Below the pieces are notes generated by a model. It saw nothing but the letters and a program-made list of their open reading frames with translations. It ran no database searches and was not told the DNA's origin. A program made the translations under genes and the position numbers. Positions 48,424 through 60,525 of a DNA stretch of 64,000 bases are shown here, piece after piece (position 1 is the first letter of the stretch; each line of letters begins with the position of its first letter). The stretch lies in contig NZ_JAHZPJ010000002.1 in assembly GCF_019929345.1 (NCBI RefSeq), positions 62,001 to 126,000 of the forward strand. Reading direction: 5' to 3'. This DNA comes from Streptococcus oralis. GTDB taxonomy: Bacteria > Bacillota > Bacilli > Lactobacillales > Streptococcaceae.

Positions 48424-50157
48424 TTAATCAAAATTAACGTATTCTTTTTGAAGTTCAAGAACTTCTTCCATTGTTGAGCATTCTGTAAGGGCACGATTTG
48501 CGTACTCTTCCATCTTAGCTGTATCCAATTTCTTCATCAAGCTACGTGTACGAAGTACAGATGTTGCTGACATAGAGAACTCATCCAAGCCCATTCCGAC
48601 AAGAAGTGGAACAGCTTGTTGGTCACCAGCCATCTCACCACACATACCTGCCCATTTACCTTCAGCATGAGCTGCTTTGATAACATTGTTAATCAAACGT
48701 AGGATTGATGGGTTGTATGGTTGGTAAAGGTATGAAACTTGTTCGTTCATACGGTCTGCTGCCATTGTGTATTGGATCAAGTCGTTTGTACCAATTGAGA
48801 AGAAGTCAACTTCTTTAGCAAATTGGTCTGCAAGCATGGCTGCTGCAGGGATCTCGATCATGATACCAACTTGGATATCATCCGCAACTGCAACTCCTTC
48901 AGCAAGAAGGTTTGCTTTTTCTTCGTCAAAGACTGCTTTCGCTGCACGGAATTCTTTCAAGAGTGCAACCATCGGGAACATGATACGCAATTGACCGTGA
49001 ACTGATGCACGAAGAAGGGCACGGATTTGTGTGCGGAACATAGCATCTCCAGTCTCAGAGATAGAGATACGAAGGGCACGGAATCCAAGGAATGGGTTCA
49101 TTTCATGAGGCATATCGAAGTAAGGAAGTTCCTTATCTCCACCGATATCCATTGTACGAACAACAACAGGTTTACCGTTCATTCCTTCAAGTACAGCCTT
49201 GTAAGCTTCGTACTGCTCATCTTCTGTTGGGAAGTCTTGAGAATCCATGTACAAGAACTCTGTACGGTAAAGGCCAACAGCTTCAGCGCCATTGTCATTG
49301 ACACCTTCAACGTCTTTTGGAGTACCGATGTTGGCAGCCAATTCAAAGTGTTTACCATCAGCAGTCACTGTTTGTGCATCTTTCAAGAGTGCCCATTCAG
49401 CTTTTTGCTTCGCATAAGCTTCACCAGCAGCCTTGAATTCAGCCGCTTGCTCATCAGTCGGGTTGATAATAACCTCACCAGTGATACCGTTAACGGCAAG
49501 AATGTCACCATCTTTAACGATTTCAGTGATGTTGTTTGTACCCAATACAGCAGCAATTTCAAGCGTACGTGCCATGATAGCTGAGTGGCTTGTACGTCCA
49601 CCGATGTTGGTTACAAAAGCTTTAACAAAGTTTTTGTCCAATTGAGCTGTATCAGAAGGAGTCAAGTCATGTGCAATGACGATCACTTCTTCATTGATAG
49701 AAGCTGGGTTTGGCAATTTTTTACCAAGAAGGTTTGCCAATACACGTTTTGTCACGTCGCGGATATCCGCTGCACGTTCTTGCATGTATGGGTTGTCTTC
49801 CATACCTTCAAAGATAGTGATAAACATGTCTGTCACTTCTTTCAGACCTGCTTCTGCATTCACTTTCTTCGCACGGATTGTTTCCTTGATTTGGCTGATC
49901 ATTTCTGGGTCAGCAAGAACCATCAAGTGAGCGTCAAAAACTTGAGCTGCTTCTTCCCCTAGCGTACCTACTGCTTTCTCACGAATAACAGAAAGCTCGT
50001 CTTGTGATGCTTGTAGAGCGACATCAAGGCGAGCTTCTTCTGCGTTTGTATCTTCGACTGTAACAGTCTCAAATGACAAATCCGGTTGAACGAGTAGATA
50101 TGCTTTTGCAACTGCAACACCGTCAGATGCTGCGATTCCTTTAAGCATTTCTGTCAT
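48424..50157 (-). CDS. ptsI: Phosphoenolpyruvate-protein phosphotransferase (Enzyme I)
   Basis: First enzyme of the PTS; moves phosphate from PEP to HPr. 577 residues. Phosphorylated His in [16 protein letters not shown] (about 186-201); PEP-binding region with RTEFLYMD and the C-terminal GMCGEMAGD (about 502-510) intact. Lies 5 nt after ptsH, forming the standard ptsHI operon, and serves the LacEF PTS downstream in this window. Confidence 0.97.
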   Translation of the reverse strand: MTEMLKGIAASDGVAVAKAYLLVQPDLSFETVTVEDTNAEEARLDVALQASQDELSVIREKAVGTLGEEAAQVFDAHLMVLADPEMISQIKETIRAKKVNAEAGLKEVTDMFITIFEGMEDNPYMQERAADIRDVTKRVLANLLGKKLPNPASINEEVIVIAHDLTPSDTAQLDKNFVKAFVTNIGGRTSHSAIMARTLEIAAVLGTNNITEIVKDGDILAVNGITGEVIINPTDEQAAEFKAAGEAYAKQKAEWALLKDAQTVTADGKHFELAANIGTPKDVEGVNDNGAEAVGLYRTEFLYMDSQDFPTEDEQYEAYKAVLEGMNGKPVVVRTMDIGGDKELPYFDMPHEMNPFLGFRALRISISETGDAMFRTQIRALLRASVHGQLRIMFPMVALLKEFRAAKAVFDEEKANLLAEGVAVADDIQVGIMIEIPAAAMLADQFAKEVDFFSIGTNDLIQYTMAADRMNEQVSYLYQPYNPSILRLINNVIKAAHAEGKWAGMCGEMAGDQQAVPLLVGMGLDEFSMSATSVLRTRSLMKKLDTAKMEEYANRALTECSTMEEVLELQKEYVNFD

Positions 50158-50162
50158 TTTCC

Positions 50163-50426
50163 TTATGCCAATCCTTCTTTTTCCATAGTTTCAGTGATAG
50201 CAGCGATTGCGTCGTCAGCATCCGCACCTTCAGCTGAAATTGTAACGTCAGCGCCTTGGCCAACACCAAGACTCATAACACCCATGATAGATTTAAGGTT
50301 TACTGATTTACCTTTGTACTCAAGAGTGATATCTGAAGCAAATTTGCTAGCTGTTTGAACCAACAATGTTGCTGGACGTGCGTGAATACCTGTTTCTGCC
50401 ACTACGTGGAAATCTTTAGAAGCCAT
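50163..50426 (-). CDS. ptsH: Phosphocarrier protein HPr
   Basis: 87 residues. His15 in TGIHARPAT takes phosphate from Enzyme I; Ser46 in SIMGVMSLG is the HPr kinase target that, with CcpA, drives catabolite repression. AAAGGAGAG site before the ATG and a strong promoter at 50489-50517. Confidence 0.97.
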   Translation of the reverse strand: MASKDFHVVAETGIHARPATLLVQTASKFASDITLEYKGKSVNLKSIMGVMSLGVGQGADVTISAEGADADDAIAAITETMEKEGLA

Positions 50427-50890
50427 AGTTTGACTCTCCTTTAAGTGTTTTCTATTTGAGTTATATGTGATAACCCTTACAAGACTGTATTATATCATCT
50501 TCAAGATAATTTTTCAAGTATTTTATGGACTTTTACTGAAAATGAAATTACTTCTTTTTCTATTATAATGAGCACTCTAGCAATTAAATAGCATATCTAA
50601 ACACTAATTGTTCAAAAATGTTATCATCAAAATTCAATTTTCAAAGCTATTTTCTCTTAATATCAATCAGAAGACAATCCTAGTAAATAATGAAAAAATA
50701 ATACTATTTTGTTATAATTAATATAACTCAGCCAACCTATTATTTGAAAAGACTTCATTAAATACTGAAATTCTAAAACCTACTCTTACCATCAACAGTA
50801 GAGAATTTATTCAATTTGCTACTTAAAGTAAGATAGGCTTGTAGCACCTAACAGTAAAAATGTAGATATATCTAAGTAGTATAAGTAGAA
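50427..50890. other. AT-rich intergenic region between ptsH and an accessory hydrolase
   Basis: 464 nt. The part near ptsH holds its promoter and leader; the remaining roughly 370 nt (50520-50890) is AT-rich with no open frame, repeat or terminator that I can support. The compositional drop fits inserted DNA. Confidence 0.5.
50489..50517 (-). promoter_or_regulatory. ptsH promoter
   Basis: Minus strand TTGAAA (50512-50517), 17 nt, TGATATAAT extended -10 (hexamer 50489-50494). Confidence 0.8.
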
Positions 50891-52111
50891 CTAAAACTTT
50901 GATTGATTCCATTCAAATAAAGTATCCAACCAATCAAAAACGACATTATGGGCGAGTCTTAAATTATTGACTTGGCAATGAGCGTCCGCACCACTTTCCG
51001 CCTCAAATACTTGAAGTTTAGTTTGTTGATTTTTAGATTTAAGTGATTCATAAATTACCTTAGTTTGATGCTGCAGTTCAGCACCCTCACCCTTTCCCAT
51101 GATAAACAGGCATGGGCATTGAATTTTTTGATAATCTACAATATTTGCATAGTTAAATACATCATCAATAGCACTCTTAAAATCAGAAGTACCAAACTGC
51201 CATGCATACTTTTTAAGATTTAAATTTGCTGATTCATTCAAATTTCCAGCTAATTTTAAAATGGCATTTATTAACCAACTAGGTGCTTTCAAACTTGATC
51301 CAAATTCTTTTCTGAAAAGTTCTGCAACGTCGTAAATAGGGGTACTAGCAATCCAAGCATGAATTCTTGGATCCTTTTCGACAGCTTGTGCGGTAAAATA
51401 TCCCCCTCCGCTGACACCATAAATAGCTAAATAATTTAGTTTAGGATTTCTATTTTCCAACCAGTCTATGCATAATGAAATTGGAATAGAAGCATCCACA
51501 TCAAAGACCAGCCCTCTACTAGGATTGCTCCCTTGACCAGGAAGATCAACCATTAAAACATTATAATTTCGTATCCATCCAGGATATCCTGCAAAGTAAA
51601 ATAAATCTTCGCGATAAGTATCACCTCCACCAATCATGATTAGCGTTGGACAATTATCGCCGCTATGAAGATAATACCCAGGCAAGTAAGAACCCTGATA
51701 GGGAATAGTTAGTTTTTCAATCGGTGCACCTAGTGAATGAATTGCACTAGAAAACACCTTCTCCATTTGACGAACGGTCAGTAAATACTCGTCAGAAAAT
51801 GGATCGGTAAACTGAATTGCCGAGCGAAGTGAGTAGGTCTGTGCAAGATAATACTGCGCCTTTGTTTGTTCACTCAATCCTGAATTACTTGCTTCTTGTT
51901 CAAGGTAGTTTACATGCGATAAAAATACATTTTTCCAGTCATCAGGCTTTGGTGAGTTCCCCAATCTTTGAGCAAGATAATAAAGCTCTCCATGAGAGAA
52001 ACCAAAAATTTCACCGATTCCTAACAACCAATTAAAGAAAAAATCCGTATCACCATTCTTAAAAAATATTTGAGTTGATTGCCGTTTTAAAATAACATCA
52101 TTTTCTTTCAC
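50891..52111 (-). CDS. Accessory alpha/beta-hydrolase, GTG start
   Basis: About 406 residues from a GTG at 52111, chosen because AGGAGG lies 6 nt before it; the longer frame to 52132 places the ribosome site inside the gene. The N-terminal helical part (about 1-130) is followed by an alpha/beta-hydrolase core with IMIGGGDTYREDL (oxyanion side), VDLPGQGSNPS, nucleophile elbow YGVSGGGYF (about 237-245) and a late GADAHCQ histidine. The layout resembles FrsA or pseudooxynicotine-hydrolase-like enzymes. It sits between ptsH and nrdH, which are neighbours in related genomes, and its flanks are AT-rich, so it is likely acquired. Confidence 0.72.
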   Translation of the reverse strand: MKENDVILKRQSTQIFFKNGDTDFFFNWLLGIGEIFGFSHGELYYLAQRLGNSPKPDDWKNVFLSHVNYLEQEASNSGLSEQTKAQYYLAQTYSLRSAIQFTDPFSDEYLLTVRQMEKVFSSAIHSLGAPIEKLTIPYQGSYLPGYYLHSGDNCPTLIMIGGGDTYREDLFYFAGYPGWIRNYNVLMVDLPGQGSNPSRGLVFDVDASIPISLCIDWLENRNPKLNYLAIYGVSGGGYFTAQAVEKDPRIHAWIASTPIYDVAELFRKEFGSSLKAPSWLINAILKLAGNLNESANLNLKKYAWQFGTSDFKSAIDDVFNYANIVDYQKIQCPCLFIMGKGEGAELQHQTKVIYESLKSKNQQTKLQVFEAESGADAHCQVNNLRLAHNVVFDWLDTLFEWNQSKF

Positions 52112-52658
52112 CACGCGCCTCCTGATTTGCATTCTTTCATTTATTAATCTATTAATCCTATTTCCCTAACAACATTATGCTATATATTTCCACAGTAAGT
52201 ATAAGTTTCTAAAGTGAATAACTCTATTCTAATAGTTTTTGCATATTCAACATTTATCTAACTCATCTACTGTCTTTTATATTTTTTAAATAGTCGATAT
52301 ACCTAAATATCGTAATCGCTATAAACTCTTTTCATAGCTTCATTTTTAAATTTATTCCTATCTATAAGTTCTATGGTCACTACTAGTATACCACATAAAG
52401 CGAATACTTCCCAAAAATTACAGTTATATACTCTCTATCAAGAATACGAAATTCATAATCTATTTGGATGAATGCAGTATAATCTAACATCTTCATTTTA
52501 GTTATCTTTTAAATATTTTAATACAAAATATAGGGACATCTTGTGCAGAGACTTTCTTTTTTTCATTAATATTACAGTTTCAGTTTTGTTAAAGCATTGT
52601 CTCCGCTAAACTTATTCATGCTCTTACGATTTTTGCCATTTTCAACTTCTTTCAAAAA

Positions 52659-52672
52659 CCACTATATCTTGT
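52659..52672 (+). promoter_or_regulatory. NrdR box 1 upstream of nrdH
   Basis: CCACTATATCTTGT matches the NrdR consensus ACACWATATMTTGT at all but the first position. Confidence 0.65.
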
Positions 52673-52700
52673 ATTTCAATTTTAAAACTGTAACTTTTAG

Positions 52701-52714
52701 GCACAAGATTTAGT
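52701..52714 (+). promoter_or_regulatory. NrdR-like box 2 upstream of nrdH
   Basis: GCACAAGATTTAGT, a degenerate second box exactly 42 nt (four helical turns) after box 1 and just before the -35, the phasing expected for paired NrdR sites. Confidence 0.5.
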
Positions 52715-52723
52715 TTAAAAAGT

Positions 52724-52751
52724 TTGACAAAGTTTTTTTTTCTGATATACT
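52724..52751 (+). promoter_or_regulatory. nrdH promoter
   Basis: TTGACA (52724-52729), 16 nt, TGATATACT extended -10 (hexamer 52746-52751). Confidence 0.8.
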
Positions 52752-52785
52752 AAGAAAGTAATCAAATTTTATGAGGAGTTACGGA

Positions 52786-53004
52786 ATGGTAACGGTTTAT
52801 TCTAAAAATAATTGTGTACAATGTAAAATGACCAAACGTTTCTTGGATAGCAACAATGTCGCTTATCGTGAGATCAATCTCGACGAGCAACCTGAGTATA
52901 TTGATCAGGTTAAAGAGCTCGGTTTCAGTGCTGCTCCTGTTATCCAAACACCAACTGAAGTCTTTTCAGGCTTCCAACCAGGAAAACTGAAACAATTAGC
53001 ATAA
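52786..53004 (+). CDS. nrdH: Glutaredoxin-like protein NrdH
   Basis: 72 residues from the ATG at 52786 (GAGGAGTTACGGA upstream). Redox motif CVQC near residue 10, FSAAPVI cis-proline region and the SGFQPGKL C-terminus define NrdH, the electron donor for class Ib ribonucleotide reductase. First gene of the nrdHEF cluster. Confidence 0.95.
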   Translation: MVTVYSKNNCVQCKMTKRFLDSNNVAYREINLDEQPEYIDQVKELGFSAAPVIQTPTEVFSGFQPGKLKQLA

Positions 53005-53031
53005 TCTTAGTACATCATCCAGAAGAAACTC

Positions 53032-53063
53032 GCTTCTAGGGCTAACTTAGAAGCCTTTCTTTT
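53032..53063 (+). terminator. Hairpin between nrdH and nrdE
   Basis: GCTTCTA/TAGAAGC stem then CTTTCTTTTG; probably a partial terminator that sets the nrdH:nrdE ratio. Confidence 0.6.
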
Positions 53064-53085
53064 GTAATTAGATAAGGGAAATTTT

Positions 53086-55245
53086 ATGGGATTAAAACAT
53101 CTTGAGGACGTAACTTACTTCCGTCTCAATAACGAAATCAACCGTCCTGTTAATGGACAAATCATGCTTCATAAAGACAAAGAAGCCTTGGATGCCTTCT
53201 TTAAAGAAAATGTAGTTCCAAATACTATGGTTTTTGGTTCAATTACTGATAAGATCAACTACCTCATTGAGCACAACTACATCGAAACTGCATTTCTCAA
53301 GAAATACCGTCCAGAGTTCTTGGAAGAATTGCACCAATTTATCAAGGATCAAAACTTCCAATTTAAGTCATTTATGGCTGCCTATAAGTTTTACAATCAG
53401 TACGCCTTGAAAACTAACGACGGTGAATACTATCTTGAAAGCATGGAAGACCGTGTCTTCTTTAATGCCCTTTATTTCGCTGACGGTGATGAAGCAATCG
53501 CGACTGATATTGCCAATGAAATCATCCACCAACGCTACCAACCAGCTACTCCTTCCTTTTTGAACGCAGGTCGTGCTCGTCGTGGAGAGTTGGTATCTTG
53601 TTTCTTGATTCAAGTAACTGATGACATGAACTCTATCGGACGTTCTATCAACTCTGCTCTTCAACTTTCTCGTATCGGTGGTGGTGTGGGAATTTCTCTC
53701 AGCAACCTTCGTGAAGCTGGCGCACCTATCAAAGGTTATGAAGGAGCAGCTTCTGGTGTCGTTCCAGTTATGAAACTCTTCGAAGACAGTTTCTCCTACT
53801 CAAACCAACTTGGTCAACGTCAAGGTGCTGGTGTTGTCTACCTCAACGTCTTTCACCCAGATATCATCGCCTTCCTTTCCACTAAGAAAGAAAATGCTGA
53901 TGAAAAAGTTCGTGTAAAGACCCTTTCACTTGGTGTTGTAGTACCCGATAAATTCTACGAATTAGCTCGTAAAAATGAAGAAATGTACCTCTTCAGCCCA
54001 TACTCTGTAGAGCTTGAGTATGGTGTACCGTTCAACTACATCGACATCACTGAAAAATACGATGAATTGGTCGCAAATCCAAACATCCGCAAGACAAAAA
54101 TTAAGGCGCGTGATTTGGAAACGGAAATCTCTAAATTGCAACAAGAGTCTGGCTACCCTTATGTCGTCAACATTGATACAGCTAACCGTACAAATCCAAT
54201 TGATGGAAAAATCATCATGAGTAACTTGTGTTCTGAGATTCTCCAAGTCCAAGAACCAAGCTTGATCAACGATGCTCAAGAATTCCTTCAAATGGGAACA
54301 GACGTATCATGTAATCTTGGATCAACAAATGTGGTCAACATGATGACTTCACCTGACTTTGGTCGCTCTATTCGAGCTATGGTTCGTGCCCTTACTTTCG
54401 TTACAGATAGTTCACACATCGTAGCTGTTCCTACTATCGACCACGGAAATAGCTTGGCCCACACCTTTGGTCTTGGTGCCATGGGACTTCATAGTTACCT
54501 TGCCCAACAACTCATCGAATACGGATCACCTGAGTCAATTGAATTTACAAGCATCTACTTTATGCTTATGAACTACTGGACCTTGGTAGAGTCAAACAAT
54601 ATCGCTCGCGAACGTGGTATCACCTTCCACAACTTTGAAAAATCAGACTATGCTAACGGAAGCTACTTCGACAAGTATGTAACTGGCGAATTTGTTCCAA
54701 AATCAGACCGTGTTAAAGAACTCTTCAAAGATGTCTTTATCCCGAGCGCTACTGACTGGGCTGAACTTCGCGAAAAGGTTCAAGCAGACGGACTTTACCA
54801 TCAAAACCGTCTTGCTGTAGCGCCAAATGGTTCTATCAGTTACATCAACGACGTTTCTGCTTCTATCCACCCGATTACGCAACGTATCGAAGAACGTCAG
54901 GAAAAGAAAATTGGTAAGATCTACTACCCTGCTGCAGGTTTGTCAACAGATACTATTCCTTACTACACTTCTGCTTACGACATGGATATGCGTAAGGTGA
55001 TTGATGTTTACGCTGCTGCTACTGAACACGTGGACCAAGGGCTTTCACTCACTCTCTTCATGCGTAGCGACATTCCAAAAGGTCTTTACGAATGGAAGAA
55101 AGAAAACAAACAAACGACACGTGACTTGTCTATCCTTCGTAACTATGCCTTTAACAAGGGTATCAAGTCTATCTACTACGTCCGTACCTTTACGGACGAC
55201 GGTGGGGAAGTTGGTGCTAACCAATGTGAAAGCTGTGTAATTTAA
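53086..55245 (+). CDS. nrdE: Ribonucleotide reductase class Ib, alpha subunit
   Basis: 719 residues. Reduces ribonucleotides to deoxyribonucleotides aerobically. Substrate cysteine in RRGELVSCFLIQV (about 165-177), the second redox cysteine and active-site NLCSEI (about 383-388), and C-terminal CESCVI, the NrdH-interacting redox pair. No N-terminal ATP cone, as expected for class Ib. Confidence 0.97.
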   Translation: MGLKHLEDVTYFRLNNEINRPVNGQIMLHKDKEALDAFFKENVVPNTMVFGSITDKINYLIEHNYIETAFLKKYRPEFLEELHQFIKDQNFQFKSFMAAYKFYNQYALKTNDGEYYLESMEDRVFFNALYFADGDEAIATDIANEIIHQRYQPATPSFLNAGRARRGELVSCFLIQVTDDMNSIGRSINSALQLSRIGGGVGISLSNLREAGAPIKGYEGAASGVVPVMKLFEDSFSYSNQLGQRQGAGVVYLNVFHPDIIAFLSTKKENADEKVRVKTLSLGVVVPDKFYELARKNEEMYLFSPYSVELEYGVPFNYIDITEKYDELVANPNIRKTKIKARDLETEISKLQQESGYPYVVNIDTANRTNPIDGKIIMSNLCSEILQVQEPSLINDAQEFLQMGTDVSCNLGSTNVVNMMTSPDFGRSIRAMVRALTFVTDSSHIVAVPTIDHGNSLAHTFGLGAMGLHSYLAQQLIEYGSPESIEFTSIYFMLMNYWTLVESNNIARERGITFHNFEKSDYANGSYFDKYVTGEFVPKSDRVKELFKDVFIPSATDWAELREKVQADGLYHQNRLAVAPNGSISYINDVSASIHPITQRIEERQEKKIGKIYYPAAGLSTDTIPYYTSAYDMDMRKVIDVYAAATEHVDQGLSLTLFMRSDIPKGLYEWKKENKQTTRDLSILRNYAFNKGIKSIYYVRTFTDDGGEVGANQCESCVI

Positions 55246-55336
55246 TTTTTAACTGAGGCAACCACATTTTCTCAGACTACTGATTAAGTTACCCGCCAGA
55301 CAAAACTTGATAAGTATCTGAATACTATGAAAAATG

Positions 55337-55359
55337 AAAAGTCGGTCTCCCGACTTTTT
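55337..55359 (+). terminator. Terminator after nrdE
   Basis: AAAAGTCGG/CCGACTTTT hairpin with T-tract; nrdF then has its own TGATAAAAT extended -10 at 55382-55390. Confidence 0.85.
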
Positions 55360-55437
55360 GTGCGATACTCTTCTCAGACTATGATAAAATAGAGAGGATT
55401 CGACAATCGCATTATTACATACAGAAAGAGATTTCAA

Positions 55438-56400
55438 ATGGAAACTTACTACAAAGCCATTAACTGGAATGCCATCGAAGATGTTATCGACAAATCAACT
55501 TGGGAAAAGCTGACGGAGCAATTCTGGCTCGATACGCGAATCCCCTTGTCAAATGACCTAGACGACTGGAGAAAACTATCAAACAAAGAAAAAGACTTAG
55601 TTGGAAAAGTCTTTGGTGGTTTGACCCTTTTGGATACCATGCAATCTGAAACAGGGGTTCAAGCACTTCGATCGGACATCCGTACACCGCATGAGGAAGC
55701 TGTTTTCAACAACATCCAGTTTATGGAATCTGTCCACGCAAAATCCTATTCTTCTATCTTTTCAACCTTGAATACCAAGGCTGAAATCGAAGAAATCTTT
55801 GAATGGACCAACACTAACCCCTACCTACAAAGAAAAGCGGAAATTATCAATGAAATCTATCTCAATGGTAGCCCGCTAGAAAAGAAGGTTGCCAGTGTCT
55901 TTCTTGAAACCTTCCTCTTCTACTCTGGTTTCTTTACACCACTCTACTATCTCGGTAACAACAAACTGGCTAACGTTGCGGAAATCATCAAACTGATCAT
56001 TCGTGATGAGTCTGTTCACGGAACCTACATTGGTTACAAATTCCAACTTGGTTTCAACGAATTGCCTGAAGAAGAGCAAGAAAAACTCAAAGAATGGATG
56101 TACGACCTGCTCTACACCCTCTACGAGAACGAAGAGGGCTATACAGAAAGCCTCTATAACGGTGTTGGCTGGACTGAGGAAGTCAAAACCTTCCTTCGTT
56201 ACAATGCCAATAAAGCCCTTATGAACCTAGGACAAGATCCACTCTTCCCAGATTCAGCTGATGATGTCAACCCAATCGTCATGAATGGAATCTCAACAGG
56301 AACTTCTAACCACGACTTCTTCTCTCAAGTCGGAAATGGTTACCTCCTTGGTGAAGTTGAAGCCATGCAAGACGAGGATTACAACTACGGTTTAGACTAA
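55438..56400 (+). CDS. nrdF: Ribonucleotide reductase class Ib, beta subunit
   Basis: 320 residues. Dimetal (Mn/Fe) site ligands: Asp in LLDTMQSE (about 64), Glu in EEAVFNNIQFMESVHAKSYS (about 83-102), Glu in VFLETFLFYSGFF, and EIIKLIIRDESVHGTYIGYK (about 182-201). The radical tyrosine lies near the SVHAKSYS helix. Downstream of nrdE with a terminator and separate promoter. No nrdI gene is in this window. Confidence 0.96.
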   Translation: METYYKAINWNAIEDVIDKSTWEKLTEQFWLDTRIPLSNDLDDWRKLSNKEKDLVGKVFGGLTLLDTMQSETGVQALRSDIRTPHEEAVFNNIQFMESVHAKSYSSIFSTLNTKAEIEEIFEWTNTNPYLQRKAEIINEIYLNGSPLEKKVASVFLETFLFYSGFFTPLYYLGNNKLANVAEIIKLIIRDESVHGTYIGYKFQLGFNELPEEEQEKLKEWMYDLLYTLYENEEGYTESLYNGVGWTEEVKTFLRYNANKALMNLGQDPLFPDSADDVNPIVMNGISTGTSNHDFFSQVGNGYLLGEVEAMQDEDYNYGLD

Positions 56401-56540
56401 TTTGACCAATCATTCAAAGTATCATGGTTTGTTTAAATAAACTATGATATTTTTGTTTTTGTTTTATTTTGTTCTTTTTCTATTTGATTGATTGAGCGTT
56501 TTATGGTAAGATAATAATAGTAGAAATCGAGGTGATAAGG

Positions 56541-57308
56541 ATGCTAAAGCAAGAAAAACTAGATAGTATTCTAGAAGCAGTAAACACAAAAGGTACCATT
56601 ACTGTAAAAGAAATTATGGAGAGTCTTGATGTGTCAGATATGACAGCTCGCCGCTACTTACAAGAATTGGCAGATAAGGATTTGCTGGTTCGTGTGCACG
56701 GTGGCGCTGAAAAACTTCGTACAGGTTCTCTCTTAAACAACGAACGCTCAAATATCGAAAAACAAGGCTTGCAGATTGCTGAAAAACAAGAAATTAGCCG
56801 TTTTGCAGGTCATTTGATTGACGAAGGTGAAACTATTTTTATCGGGCCAGGAACAACCTTAGAATGTTTTGCTCGTGAGCTCCCAATTGATAATATTCGT
56901 GTCGTAACAAACAGTCTTCCAGTCTTTCTCATCCTAAACGAACGAAAACTAACAGATTTGATTTTGATTGGCGGAAATTATCGCTCTATCACTGGTGCTT
57001 TTGTAGGGACACTTACCTTGCAGGATTTGACCAATCTTCAGTTTTCTAAGGCTTTTGTTAGCTGTAATGGTATTAAGGATAAGGCAATTGCTACTTTCAG
57101 TGAAGAAGAGGGCGAGGTACAACGAATCGCCTTGAACAATGCCAATAAAAAATACTTACTGGCAGACCACAGTAAGTTTAATAAGTTTGATTTTTACAAT
57201 TTCTACAATATCTCAGAAATTGATACCATCGTTTCAGATTCTAAACTGAGTCAAGAAACATTTGAAGACCTGTCGAAACAAACAACCATTCTTTTATCAA
57301 AACCATAA
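56541..57308 (+). CDS. lacR: Lactose phosphotransferase system repressor (DeoR family)
   Basis: 255 residues from the ATG at 56541 (GAGGTGATAAGG upstream). N-terminal DeoR helix-turn-helix GTITVKEIMESLDVSDMTARRYL (about 17-39), then the sugar-phosphate sensor domain with GPGTTLECFARELP (about 100-113), VVTNSL and IGGNYRSITGAFVG (about 139-152). It faces the lac operon from the other side, the usual place for LacR, which responds to tagatose-6-phosphate in lactic acid bacteria. Confidence 0.9.
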   Translation: MLKQEKLDSILEAVNTKGTITVKEIMESLDVSDMTARRYLQELADKDLLVRVHGGAEKLRTGSLLNNERSNIEKQGLQIAEKQEISRFAGHLIDEGETIFIGPGTTLECFARELPIDNIRVVTNSLPVFLILNERKLTDLILIGGNYRSITGAFVGTLTLQDLTNLQFSKAFVSCNGIKDKAIATFSEEEGEVQRIALNNANKKYLLADHSKFNKFDFYNFYNISEIDTIVSDSKLSQETFEDLSKQTTILLSKP

Positions 57309-57338
57309 AAATTCCCCTGCCTTTTGGCGGGGAATTTT
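57306..57338. terminator. Bidirectional terminator between lacR and lacG
   Basis: AAAAATTCCCC/GGGGAATTTTT stem between converging genes. Confidence 0.9.
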
Positions 57339-57347
57339 TGTTGAATT

Positions 57348-58766
<1,419 letters not shown>

Positions 58767-58830
58767 TCAAGAAATAGAAATGAGATGGAGATAGAGTTGG
58801 GAGGAGTTTCGCCATCTCACTTCTAAAATT

Positions 58831-60525
58831 TTATTGTTCAAATTGCGCTTGAACAAAGGCAAGAGCGCCTTTTCCATCGCGAGTCAATTTAATGTATTGG
58901 CCACCTTCTGTCTTGGCAAGTTTGATACCAAGCTTGTCGGTTTCAGCCTTCATGTCTTCGAAGTTTGAAGCAACTTGAGGAGCAAGGATAACCAGATCAA
59001 ACTCAGGTAACATTTCACGGTGAGCTCCATAGCCACCAGCTGCTGCTTTAACAGGAACCTTGTACTCCGCAGCTGCCTTGTTTAGAGCATTTGCAAGGAG
59101 ACCACTTGTACCTCCTCCTGCACAGAGAACGAGAACATTTGTTTCCTCAGTAATTGTGTTTTGCGCTGCTTCTACACCTGCTTTTTCAAGAATCGCATCT
59201 GCTTTGGCAGTATTGAAATTTGCAGCTACTTTTTCTTTCAATTCATCATTGGCTTTACCAGAACGCTCTTCTTCAAGAATTTGTTCATCATAAACCTTGA
59301 GGAATGGATAGTAAATGACAATGTCAACAACGATTAGGAGGGCAGCAAGAATGAACGACAGAACTTGGAAGTTTGTACCGAGAACAATACCGAGCGGACC
59401 TGGTGTTGTCCAAGGAAGGTTGGCTGTAAATGAGTTCATGCCAAGCGTCTCAATGAAGAATTTAAAGATCCATACGTTGGCAATTGGCGCAAAGATAAAT
59501 GGAATAAAGAAAATCGGGTTCAAGACAAGCGGTGCACCAAACAGAATTGGTTCATTCACACCAAAGAAGGTTGGTACTACTGAAGCACGTCCGATTGCAC
59601 GGTTACGTTTTGATTTTGTTAACCACATGAACATGAATGGAACAACCAGTGTCGCACCCGTACCACCCATGGTAACGATAAACATTTGTGTACCTGAAGT
59701 AAGGATCTTGTCTGCATGCATCCCTTGTTGAAGAAGGTTTAAGTTGACTTCAGCATTTGCATAGGTAATCGCTGCGATTGCAGGCTCGACAATGGAAGGA
59801 CCATGGATACCCACAAACCAGAAGAAGGCAAAGGCCCCAAAGATAATGGTAATACCCAGATAGCCATCCGCGGCTGAGAATAATGGTGCAAAGAATTTAC
59901 CGATTGATTCAGCTACGCTTGCACCAACAAAATGACGAGCTAGTAAATCAAGGACGTAAAGAGAAACAACTGAAAGAGTGAATGGAATCACATCTTTAAA
60001 GACTTGTGAGATATTGGGTGGAACTTCGTCAGGCATGCGAATAGTGACGTTATTCTTAACACAAACCTTATAGATTGCTACGGTAACAAAGGCAGCAAGA
60101 AAGGCTGAAAGCAATCCTTTTGTCCCAAGGAAACCTGTCGCGAAACCACCTTCAATCGGATCAGCTGCCAACATCAACAAACCAACAATCGCAGCCAAAA
60201 GTGTTGACATATAGTTGATTTGGTTGGTTTTCTCCATGCTACGGTTGACTGAGTCCGTCAATGACTTGGCAGTTGTACCAGCAACCAAGAGAGCCAAAAT
60301 TCCCATTGAATAGCTGTAAGGTTTCATCAGAAAGGTTACAACTTCATCAGACCATTTAAAACCCCATGAGTTCGGAACAAAGGCAATCAAGATAAAGATA
60401 CTTGAGAAGAGAATAACTGGCATTCCAGCAATGAAACCATCACGAATAGCGCGAAGGTAGATATTACGAGACAGTTTTTCAAAGAAAGGCTTTCCTTTCT
60501 CGATAAAAGCAATTAGTTTGTTCAT
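58831..60525 (-). CDS. lacE: Lactose PTS transporter, EIICB
   Basis: 564 residues. The N-terminal EIIC (about 1-430) has many membrane spans and the substrate motif [16 protein letters not shown] (about 315-330). The C-terminal EIIB (about 465-564) has the phosphorylated cysteine in [18 protein letters not shown] (about 473-490). The start overlaps lacF by 1 nt (TAATG). Confidence 0.95.
   Translation of the reverse strand: MNKLIAFIEKGKPFFEKLSRNIYLRAIRDGFIAGMPVILFSSIFILIAFVPNSWGFKWSDEVVTFLMKPYSYSMGILALLVAGTTAKSLTDSVNRSMEKTNQINYMSTLLAAIVGLLMLAADPIEGGFATGFLGTKGLLSAFLAAFVTVAIYKVCVKNNVTIRMPDEVPPNISQVFKDVIPFTLSVVSLYVLDLLARHFVGASVAESIGKFFAPLFSAADGYLGITIIFGAFAFFWFVGIHGPSIVEPAIAAITYANAEVNLNLLQQGMHADKILTSGTQMFIVTMGGTGATLVVPFMFMWLTKSKRNRAIGRASVVPTFFGVNEPILFGAPLVLNPIFFIPFIFAPIANVWIFKFFIETLGMNSFTANLPWTTPGPLGIVLGTNFQVLSFILAALLIVVDIVIYYPFLKVYDEQILEEERSGKANDELKEKVAANFNTAKADAILEKAGVEAAQNTITEETNVLVLCAGGGTSGLLANALNKAAAEYKVPVKAAAGGYGAHREMLPEFDLVILAPQVASNFEDMKAETDKLGIKLAKTEGGQYIKLTRDGKGALAFVQAQFEQ

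Larger units (their letters stand above)
52112..52785. other. Long AT-rich region upstream of nrdH
   Basis: 674 nt. Only the last 130 nt hold recognisable signals (NrdR-like boxes and the nrdH promoter). The rest contains only short, unconvincing frames and no repeat that I can identify. Confidence 0.5.
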
